Both the position numbers and the translations under genes were made by a program. Of a stretch of DNA of 64,000 bases, positions 54,821 through 64,000 are shown in pieces; the first letter of the stretch is position 1, and the number at the start of each line of letters is the position of its first letter. The notes under the pieces are model-generated. The model was not told the DNA's origin. It saw only the letters and a program-made list of their open reading frames with translations, and made no database searches. This stretch comes from Agaricus subrufescens (taxonomy: Eukaryota > Basidiomycota > Agaricomycetes > Agaricales > Agaricaceae): positions 62,001 through 126,000 of the forward strand of contig JAQOTE010000025.1 of assembly GCA_029945375.1 (NCBI GenBank). The letters are read 5' to 3'.

Positions 54821-55452
54821 GTCAGAACTTGTGAAGCACGGAGAGGCGGAGAGGAATGTGGGAAGGTGGAGTGAATCACTATCTTTAGGTTAAGAGCGGT
54901 GAGATAACCAAAAATACATATTGTTCGCAGCCACTTGATAGATGCATCAGTAGTGTTAACTGTAAGTGGCGTAAATCCTTAGAGCCTACAAAGTCAATAC
55001 ATGAGCGAGTAAGAAGGAAAATGGATACATACGCTTTCAGCTGGAACAAACAACTGAAAGCGCAACAAGAGCAAAACGCGACAATCATATACGTGATCAT
55101 ATGATATATCACATGGCTATTATGGAATGTCTTTATCAGATATGTTTCGAAGGTGAGATGACAGAAACCATCTATCACTCACTACTTCTTTTCTGTATAT
55201 CAATATCTTATTCATTGACAACTCTTCTCTCCGTTCTTGACATGCTCCTTTCCTACGGGAACACAACAAATCTTCACAACAGTACGAGTGAGATGTTATC
55301 TCGGTAACATAACGGAGTCTTTGATTCTGCCCCGAGTGTATGACCACGATCAACCAGTCTTATATTCTAACCGAGTTCCTGCGCAAGAAATTTCAAAGAC
55401 CAAAAGAAAATCGACAAGGGATATATAACAAAAAAAACAACAGAAGACACGA
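54821..55452. other. Spacer between MFS copies 2 and 3
   Basis: 54928-54965 resembles 58008-58045 (cagccacttga-agatgcatcagtagt). 55138-55452 is the conserved 3' flank shared with MFS copy 1 (13665-13988). No gene. Confidence 0.55.
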
Positions 55453-57627
55453 TTAGAAAGAGTATACAAAATCAGGATGTTTATCACCCAGCTCTATCCA
55501 AGCTCTCAAAGACGCATCTGCATCTTTTTCGTTTCCATCCATATATGGTGCAAGTATCTTATCCCGGTTTTGTTGCTTATGCTGGTTTTTGTAATGGAGG
55601 ACTGCAACGTTGACAGCGGCCAGAGCGATTATGAACGATTGGCTGGAAAACGACCACGGAAAGAAGGGGGGTGATTTTTTCAGTAACTGGAGGGGTGATT
55701 GTGTTATGGGTGATGACTTACAAAGAGATATCTAATATCGTTGTTTTTCTAAATCTTGGTCCCTCTTTAGTTGGGAAAAGCCATGTACTCAGAATACCAC
55801 CCTGGTAAGAATTCGATGTTTCAATACATGGTTCATTCAAGGAAAGGAAAGAGGGGCGCACAGAATTAGTTGCAATGAAACCAAAAGCTATACTTGAAGC
55901 ACGTCGATAATACGGTTCCGAATTATTAGCCATCCATGCTGAAGCAATCGGGGCAATGGCATATGTTCCCGGAATAGTGAGGAAAAGTGAGCCGTAAGCT
56001 ACAAATTTATCTGTCGTTTCTTGAGGTTCATTCAGGTTTAGTTGGCATTTGAGCACGAAGCAAAGAGAAAGTGGAGCGTACTGAGGTAAATGACGAAACC
56101 AGCCATACCAAGACTCGCGATTATTGCGGTTGGGATAGCACGATTTTGGTATTTATCAGAGAAATAAGCCGCGACAAGGGTGACTATGTTTGCAAGAATT
56201 AATCGAAGAAGCTCCATGGATAAAAAAGCAGGATATACCAAGGAATCCAGCAGCAAACGGTCCAACGCTCAACAACTGACTCTTGACAGCACTAAATCCT
56301 AACTGTTTTACAATCGAAGGCGCGAAATTAGCCAATCCATAGACCGTCGTTCCACCAAAAAACAAGATGATGAACATAATTATGACCTGAGTCGATGTCA
56401 TCGAACGAAATATTTCGCGGACAGAGAATGTATCAGAGGGAATGTCGGGAGTAACAGATGGACGGTCATATTCGAGCCGGAACTTGATCATATCTTTCTG
56501 GTGTTGAGTTAAAAATCTGGAGTCTTGAGGCGTCGCAGGGACAAGGAAGTATCCTATAAGACCAATGAAGAACGAAAATAAACCCTCCTAGGGGACGGAT
56601 TAGAGAGTGAGTACACGTATAGAGAGAGTCGAGTGAAGCACTACTTACGAGGATGAAAATCCATGCCCAACCTGGTTTACCACCTACACCGTCCATGTTC
56701 TGGATAGCGGCTGCTAGTAGTCCTGAAAAAGCCCCCGAAAGCTGAATACATGGTGTATTATCTGAATATATGCATACTCTTGTGAAGGCGTGAATACGTA
56801 CTGATGCCGCTGAAAAGAACAGAGCGATACTGAAGGAAGGGAAAAATGAGACTAAGCAAAAGCCATCAAGATTCCTAACTGACCGAAGTGACAAGTCGCG
56901 CCGAGTGTAGAAACCAGACAGGTAGAGTACTATTCCAGGAAACATAGGCCCCTCGATGGCTCCTAGAATAGTTCGCACAACCACCAGACCGGCATAAGAT
57001 GTGACAAGTCCTTTGCATATGATATTAGTATAAGTTTATGCAGGGTTGATGCGAGTGTGAAGTGAGGAACGTACCTTGGAGTGTAACAATTATCCCCCAG
57101 ATCGTAAGGACAGTGGGCATGAGGATATTGGGCCCGACATATCGCAGGAGAAGATTGGATGGTAGCTCGGAAAGGATGTAAGGCCTAACGGGAAAAAATA
57201 TGATTCACATGAGATAGAGCGGAGAGTATAGACGATTACACATAGAGAACAGTGACGGCAACTTGATATTGGTGGTCGGTGAGGCCCAAACCTGCTTGCA
57301 AACCTGCAACACGCGCATTACCTACAGGTATATGCTTAGAATGGAGCAATGATTTTCGTGATACGGTTCTACTTACCAATGTTGGAGCGATCCTGAATTT
57401 GTAAACTAGTATGGGCTTATCATTCATATAGGTCAGGAGGACATGCAACTTACCAGGAATGAAAGGAAATAAAACATGGTCATCACAGGAAGGACTGTAT
57501 AGTCCAGCTTGCGAACAGCTCGTTTTTCGTCGTCGGATACGACTCTTGACTCTCGAAAGAGGCTTGCACCTCCAAGCACAGAAGAAGAATCGTCCTTGCC
57601 ATTGCGGGGAATAGAAGCTTCAGCCAT
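55453..57627 (-). CDS. MFS anion:cation symporter (Dal5/TNA1-like), copy 3
   Basis: A third paralogue, closer to copy 1 than copy 2 is, since both flanks are also shared. N terminus MAEASIPRNGKDDSSSVLGG. Conserved segments include LYLSGFYTRRDLSLR, GWAWIFILVS at an intron edge and FAPSIVKQLGFSAVK. The TAA is at 55453-55455. Splice signals match those of copy 1, including the 16-nt DRSNI exon. Appears intact. Confidence 0.86.
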
Positions 57628-58551
57628 GTCAGAACCTCTATCTGAAGCACGGAGAGGAAGCACGGAGAGTCGGAAAGAAATGTGGGAGGTTGGAGTGGAT
57701 CAGTACCTTTAGGTTAAAACGGCGAGAAAACCGGCCGTCATCGCGGCCTTTTGGGACTAGTCAGTAATAGATTATCAATGCCACGTCCATACACTTTCTC
57801 GTGACTCTGGGCTCGGCGACTTCTTCTCTACATTGGTCGCATGTTTGTCATCAAAGATTAAAAGACATATAATTTATTGACCCTTACGTGTGGAGTATTG
57901 GTTTTCGTCCGTTATCCAACAAATTTGGTGACTACGTGTCTCCGCACCAATCTCGTGTGCATGTATGCCTGGCAGGCATCAGGTCGCTTCTAAGAAACAA
58001 GCAACGTTAGCAGCCACTTGACAGATGCATCAGTAGTTAGATGTTGACCTTGTCAAGTTTCCAGAAATAGCTTTTCTAGAGACCGTAAATCCCAGTGTAT
58101 TGCTGAGTCAGGTCAGGGCGCAATACGAGAGACACGGACAAACGACAATGGTGAGGTAATCCGGATTTGAATTTGTGCGCTGGTTGTGCGTGAAGAATTT
58201 GAAACGGAGCCTGAATGTTTTTTTTTTTTTTTTTTTTGTTGAGCAAGGACCCTATATCACAAACATAGTTAGCATATATAGGATCCACTAAGTGCCATCT
58301 CGGCCCTTTGCGTTGTTTTACTGTTTGCATTTTGCAAGTATTTTTAGGGATCAAGAATCCCACTAATTAAGCCGAACTGCTTATCTCATGCAACTCTATC
58401 TGAAACCTGAAGCATGATAGCAGAGTCATCAACTATATTTGGAGTAACTACGCCAAGACTTCGGCAACAAACCGGGCAACATTGACGAACGCAAAACTCT
58501 CAGACGTCGAAAACCCTCAACAATGAGAACAGTCCGGTAGTATATGATACG
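57628..58551. other. Spacer between MFS copy 3 and NACHT 2
   Basis: 58100-58205 matches 18015-18115, and 58330-58540 matches 52270-52500. A run of about 20 T at 58218-58237 and the following about 90 bp have no counterpart in the other copies and could be a small retroposed insertion (poly-A on the minus strand). No gene. Confidence 0.5.
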
Positions 58552-61440
58552 TTATATAGTGCTCCCGAGTTCCTTACGCTGCTCTAGCGAAAGGCTTAGC
58601 CAGAACCAATAAGTCCACTCTGACAGATCATCCTCCGGGTCAGCAAATTCAACCTCGATTGAACAGTGACCCGCCGAACTGAACATAATAGGGACAGCGT
58701 GATCTGGAAACTGGTTGATCCAATTAGCCAATTGACGTCTAAACCTGCTAAAGCAGAAGCGACAATCATAACCCAGGAAGTCAGTTGTCCAATTCTGTTC
58801 TTCTCCCCGTTCAAATCGGCCCACTCGTTTATGCTATACATCACTAATTCAATACTTGATTGCAGATGTGAATGTTTCACCCACCTCGCAAGATGATTTC
58901 CATGTATCATGTAGGGCTAATTCTGTAGTGATAGGACGGCGGAACTGTACTATAACTCTGCGGTATTTAACGATTCTGGACACGTCAATTGCTTTGGCGG
59001 GTATCTGCTTGAGTATGCCGTGGTTCATGAACTCCTGACGTCGAGATTTGTCCTTGTGTATAATTTCAGCCACACGAGCACGAATAAATGCATTACAAGG
59101 AAACACTCACAAACACCAAGTGACATAGTTCATGATACGGGAACTTGCTAAGGTAACCACTAAAACGAGTGGTCAAGAGCTTAATGTACGACTTGCTCTG
59201 GAACACTGGATTTCCACGTTTTATCCCTTCCAAAACTTCTCCAATCGCCAGCTGATACATACTCAACTGCGTTATCCTGTCCTGGCAGTTATCACCAGCC
59301 GGCCAAGTGATCGAAATCCTGTCTCCAGCACCACTCTGGTGTTCCAGCGCGCCATAACAAACAGGCTGTCCCCGACTGATAATATCAATGCCGTTAGGAG
59401 CTTCCTCTAATACTCTGAATGCACATGAAACTGTCAATTGTTGAGCATCAAGCTTAGCATTGGGCGAAAACACTGTTCTGGATATATAGTCGATGAATGA
59501 TTTATGGAAAGATTTGAGAGGCTTCTTATGGGCTTCATGGCGCTGGGGAAAATCCAAAACAGAACGGAGGCCATTAAGAGCACCATACGCTTCTTCAGCA
59601 GTCATAGCTAACCAATTGCATAGGACGATGAAGGTTTTCCCCTCGTGGTCTTCCTCAAGGGCCCAATCCCAGTTTGACACCAACGCCAACAAGAGTTTTC
59701 GAGTGTTCATCATGTTTCTGGACGGAACATTGGATAAAATTCGGGCATACAATGCATCAAGTAGAGCCAACGGATGCTGCGCTGCCGGTATGTCAGACAT
59801 TGGAAGCTCGTCAATGACATTCAGAACGTCAGAAAGCTGCGACACCGGGTCCCCAACGCTCGAGTCGCCGATGTATCTGACGACAGTATGCGCATACGCG
59901 AATAGCCCGCCAGCGGCATTCGCAAGTTTCCACAAAGTCTGCTCGTCGGGCCAATATGGACCGAGGTAATGTGACAATCTCCCGATCTCTGCCAACTCAT
60001 GACGGAGGAATCGTTCAACGTCTGCGCGGGCTTCATGACATTCTATCAAGATTTCCTCCTTCTCATACACAGGCGTGACCTCGGCTCTCGAAAAGAATGA
60101 TGTGATGTGTGGTTCAGGGCGACTGGCGACAAGCCACACAATAGGCGAGGAGGGATACGAGATGCAAAAGTTATAGATAAGACGAAGGAGCTCGACCTGT
60201 GTATGTGGGTTTTTGCACTCGTCAAGGCCATCAATGATGACCACTACACGACCGGCTGAGTTCAGGACGGGGTTGAAGATGAAGGGTTGGACGATAAAAT
60301 TTTCAAACTGGACAGCCATCGACGACTGAAGGAGGGAAGGGTCACGATTGACCTGATCTTCGATGACCTGGCGATACAAGTCGGATTTAGCAGCGAACTG
60401 GTAGGAAAATGTTATGACGGCTTTGGTTCCATCACTCCGCCCATTGATAGAAAAGAAGACCGACGCGCTGTATGCCACTACGACCTGCTGAGACTCAGTG
60501 ACACTCTGCATAACAGCAGACTTTCCTACTCCGGCCGCTCCAACTACCCAACGCATCTTTTTTGCATCATTGCAGTGGGCAATAAAATAAAGACATCGTT
60601 CGAGAATTGCCAAACGAGTCCCGGGATGACATCTTGGTGGTGGATCGCGAGCGGAGGAATTAGATGCTGCACCACGGATCGTTTCGTTCAGAAGTTTTTC
60701 CATGACTACCAGAGTGATGATTAATAGTAGTAGCGACACTACAGTTATGTGGCTCACATTGGTTTGAAGTGTTGAGGTTGCTTATAAATGAGACTAACGG
60801 AGATAGAGTTCAATGTTGGTAAATCAATCTTGCAAAGAGAATGTGACTTACTGCTGCCCTTGTTATTAATAAGGTTTGAGCCCACAACAGAGAAGTCACG
60901 CGCGTCCTTGAATATCTCTTGCTTTGGGTGCAGCGATGCTGGGAGATCCTTGCCTGGATGTGTCTTCGAACACTGTAATGTTATCATTCGCAAGTAAAGT
61001 ATCAAGGAGAGACACACCCTTTGTTGCTCAAAAGATGGTTTCAAAGCCGCCGCAAGTGAACACGGTGGATAATAAGATTGGATTGAATCCGTGGAATCGG
61101 GAGGATGTGGGACATGTACAGGCAATTGGGTAACCGAGCCTGGATCGACAACATTTATCAGTGTGATTGGCCGCGAAAGCTGCGGGGGCTGGCCACAGGA
61201 GTCTTCCGGCGGCTTGTGAACACAATGGCGGCCTGGAGTTAGGTCGCAGGGAGCGGGTGAACGAGAGGTGTTCATGGTAATATCAACAGCCTGCCTCTGA
61301 GTACCATGTGTAGAAGAAGGGCGAGAGGACAAAACAGGAGAGGGGGTAACCTCATTCTGAGGACTCTGTGGGGACGAATGCGAGTGTGATGAACGCCGCG
61401 AACGCGAGAGTCGGGGAAGGGGGAAGCAAAAGGCGGGCAT
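58552..61440 (-). CDS. NACHT-domain NTPase (NLR-like), copy 2
   Basis: The model has exons 61018-61440, 60852-60972, 59111-60705, 58885-59034 and 58552-58794. Phases agree, giving 843 aa. The 45-nt intron at 60973-61017 keeps frame and could be retained, and intron 60706-60851 is long (146 nt). The N terminus is Ser/Arg/Pro-rich, then KDARDFSVVGSN, the family signature before PRCHPGTR. Walker A VGAAGVGKSA, Walker B VVIIDGLDEC, ASRPEPHI. No C-terminal repeat array is visible. The C-terminal exon ends SLEQRKELGSTI. It lies next to SDH4 exactly as NACHT 1 lies next to the SDH4 pseudogene. A role in heterologous recognition or cell death is by family analogy only. Confidence 0.85.
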
Positions 61441-61873
61441 GGAGAAAGTCGAGAGCCAAAGCCAAGCCTATCTGAGCTGTGCATACATCACTTGACACAC
61501 CATCGTGCCCACTTAGAAGCACGTTATTTATGGGCATGCTCCCATACAAATGCCGATCACTATCAGAAGAAAAGTTGAGCCAGCCTTCACCGAGGGAAAA
61601 AAGAACGTGCACCTCTCCTGGGTGAGCTGATCATAGGATCAACAGGTTTGGCTAGAGGGGCATATATATGCGTCTCGACAAATCATCCAGGGTCGACCTA
61701 AGCAGCCTGTCATTTCTACAGAGAGAAGTTAGTTAGAAGAATCGAACTGATAAATAAGAGTGTCTTGATGAAGGTCAGGAGCGGGGACAGGGAATGAACA
61801 ATACAATTGCATTTCTCGGAACCACCTAGTCACACGACGCGGATGTAATTATTCTAACAGTTAAGCTTGATCT
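61441..61873. other. Spacer between NACHT 2 and SDH4
   Basis: Holds the NACHT 2 upstream region and SDH4 3' flank. 61765-61873 is homologous to 8190-8307. No gene. Confidence 0.5.
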
Positions 61874-62482
61874 TCATGCAACCCAGGCTTTTGCAATAAG
61901 CTCAGTGAGACCTTAAGAATGAAAAATACCTATTAGACAAGTTAACTGGCATAACAACCGAATAAAGACATACCAATATCATTCGTATTGAATTGGTAGA
62001 TACCGACAAGTACTCCAACCGTCGCTGTTCGTAGGGTCCAGGTAGCGATTCTACCAAGGACAGGAAACTTGCGAGGGTGAAGGTAATCCACAAGGATACA
62101 GTCAAACTAAGAGGCCAGGTTGAGAAGGTTGAAACTAAGTGAGCGAGTAATGAACGCACCCCGATGTGAGAATGAACGATCAAGCTGACACCAAGGAGAC
62201 CGTCGAGGATAGGATGTGGAGTCGTGCTGGTAACAAAAGCTGCAGCAGTGAGAGGGACGAGGCCGGCGGAGAGTAGACGTTCGAATGCCCAGTGGTAGGA
62301 ACCCGCGGAACGTGACGGAGGAGGAAACGTTGTGGGCTCGTTTACGGTTCCCGTGGAAACTGCGCGAGCTACAAAGAATGAGCAGCATAGCTAGTGGAGT
62401 AGCATATTGCAGACATACACAGAACAGCGCGACGCGCAATGGCTCTCGGAAGGCTTGCACGGAGAACGAGACTGGAGGCCAT
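61874..62482 (-). CDS. SDH4: Succinate dehydrogenase membrane anchor, small cytochrome b subunit
   Basis: Complex II CybS subunit, which anchors SDH to the inner mitochondrial membrane and helps bind haem b and ubiquinone. No single long frame shows it. Four exons splice in phase: 62419-62482, 62160-62368, 61974-62106 and 61874-61911 (444 nt, 147 aa, introns 50, 53 and 62 nt). A basic amphipathic presequence (LPRAIARRAVL) is followed by the family block YHWAFERLLSAGLVPLTA, then TPHPILDGLLG, IVHSHIGFD with the haem-proximal His, VDYLHPRKFPVLG, and the C terminus FNTNDIGLTELIAKAWVA. The start is the first ATG and fits a short import signal. Head to head with TRAPPC12. Confidence 0.95.
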
Positions 62483-62689
62483 CGGTCAACAACTACATGA
62501 TTATGTAACATCGAGTCGGGTAGGACTTGCAGCAAGACATCTTGTAGTATAGTGGTGGCAAACGAGCACTGTGGTGGCGAAGTAACAGGTCAATCACGGC
62601 GTAGACATCGATCACACAATAAGGCACTCGCGACTTCGTGGAAGATGGCCGATTGGTGCGGATCTGTCTATGTTTGGCCTTGCTAGAAC
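62483..62689. promoter_or_regulatory. Bidirectional SDH4/TRAPPC12 promoter region
   Basis: 207 bp between the two divergent start codons. No clear TATA box was seen on either side. Both genes must be driven from this short interval. Confidence 0.6.
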
Positions 62690-64000
62690 ATGTCTTTTGA
62701 CCAGCACCGACACTCGCCAGACCTAGGGCCGCCTCTTATAGACACCACTGTTTACGTCGAGCCAGAGGTGCCTGATCCATTCCTCATCGACGAAGAAGGC
62801 GACGAGAGATCTGACTCGGAGAATCAACAAGAGGACGACCATGAAGAGGCTGAGAATGCATCTATCGGTTCCTCTGTCCCACCTGCGGCTCAAGAGATAG
62901 CGCTACTAAGTCCATTGGGTCCGACCGCCGAAGCTGTCTCCGTCGTGACTTCCGATGCACTACCACCCATCATTTCACCGCTCAATGTTGACAAAGATGT
63001 TCCACTCCCACCTGTCGAGGACTACATGTCCGAAGAGGAAGAGGTACCAGACCTCTTCTTACCAGGCCTTATCAACTCTACTATGTTCTTGCCGATTCCC
63101 AATGTACGTCCCCTCCCCCTTTCTATATCGTCTCCTCAAATGGCACCCAATCTCAGCTCAACTTACACTAGAACGACCCATTGACTACACTGCTGACTAA
63201 ATACATATTCCCTCCTGAAAGACGACCTGTTCGAGATGTCAGTGGCGAATGGAAAAGGCCCGTTGACATGCACACATTAGTCGTAGGTTCCCCTCTCTTC
63301 TCCGCACCCCGACACCAAAAATAACTAACCACTATCAGACCACCAACAGTTGGAGGACCCTGGCAAGAATGGCAAGAGACCGAACAGTATCCTCAAATCC
63401 TGCCGATGTCGAAAACATCCTCGGAGTGCGCACACCTCTCCCTATATCACCCAATTCAACCTTATACTAAAAAACCAAATCACACAGCTATGGTATCTTC
63501 GACTAGCAAGTCTCGCACGTCTACGACTCTCCAACCAAACAGCCGCAGAATGTACAAATCTCTTTGCCGTACTCAACGCCATCGAACCTCCCGAACATCG
63601 TCACTACGTCTTTGAAAAGATCCTACCATTTGAATTGGAAGTCATGCATGCTCGTGTCAAGTACTGGTCGGGCGATCACATGGGATACCTCGATGCATTG
63701 AGCGCACTACTAAAGAAATGTAAACGAAAGGCTAGAGAGGCCAAAGACACGAAAGAAGGTGATTTAGCTCAAGACGTTAGAGTTATGTGGAAAGAAAGGG
63801 GTTCTAGAGTTTGTCTGATCTTGGCATCGCAGTTAGTCGAAATGAAAGTGCGTACTCTCACTACTCAAAGCCCATCCTTCTAACTGGAAAAAAACCCAGG
63901 ACTTCGCCGCAGCAACTAGATTACTGGAGCCACTATGTATACAACCTGCAAACGAAGGCGACGGAAAACCTACAACAAATCCAAGTCTTCGTTCAGCCAT
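62690..64000 (+). CDS. TRAPPC12: TRAPP complex subunit 12 homologue, 5' part
   Basis: A TRAPPII/III-associated subunit acting in ER-Golgi and Golgi traffic. Exons 62690-63103, 63172-63282, 63339-63425, 63488-63847 and 63900 onward, all phase 0. The acidic N-terminal region (residues 1-138) holds VPDLFLPGL. Conserved blocks then follow: NDPLTTLLTKYIFPPERRP, TTNSWRTLARMARDR, LWYLRLASLARLRL, ECTNLFAVLNAIEPPEH, PFELEVMHARVKYWSGDHMG, RVCLILASQLVEMK, DFAAATRLLEPL. The TPR-like C terminus lies beyond the window. Confidence 0.92.

Overview
The window is fungal, almost certainly from an Agaricomycete (mushroom-forming basidiomycete). Genes carry many short GT-AG introns of about 45-60 nt. The host genes are typical of the group: NACHT NTPases, BiP/Kar2, the NatC catalytic subunit, Dal5/TNA1-type MFS permeases, SDH4 and TRAPPC12. 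The transposons (Ngaro, Plavaka with a DUF6532 partner, half-tRNA-iMet-primed Copia, a chromodomain Gypsy) are also the usual agaricomycete set.

Layout. 1-3660 is a transposon graveyard: a RecQ-like helicase pseudogene cut by a solo LTR and a MITE, and a deleted Copia remnant. 3762-7485 (minus) is a NACHT gene whose last intron has expanded into a minisatellite in which every unit carries an acceptor, one codon and a donor. An SDH4 pseudogene follows (8308-9060), then NAA30 (9733-10640, minus) and BiP (10935-13399, plus) sharing a divergent promoter, and MFS permease copy 1 (13989-16169). 18535-52262 is a nested transposon stack. An Ngaro YR retrotransposon with split direct repeats (A1-ORFs-B1-A2-B2) is broken by two Copia elements. 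Copia 1 carries a Plavaka DNA transposon inside its LTR. Copia 2 carries a chromodomain Gypsy, which in turn carries a solo LTR. Each step is dated by target-site duplications visible in the sequence. To the right lie a NACHT relic, MFS copies 2 and 3, a second NACHT gene (58552-61440), an intact four-exon SDH4 (61874-62482), and the 5' part of TRAPPC12, which runs off the end.

The host genes form a duplicated neighbourhood. A NACHT-SDH4 pair occurs on both sides of the stack, functional on the right and with SDH4 decayed on the left. The MFS gene is present three times with its flanks. The transposon stack sits between MFS1 and MFS2. All splice models were derived by eye from reading frame and GT-AG signals, and no alignment or database search was run. 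Repeat and target-site coordinates come from direct base counting.
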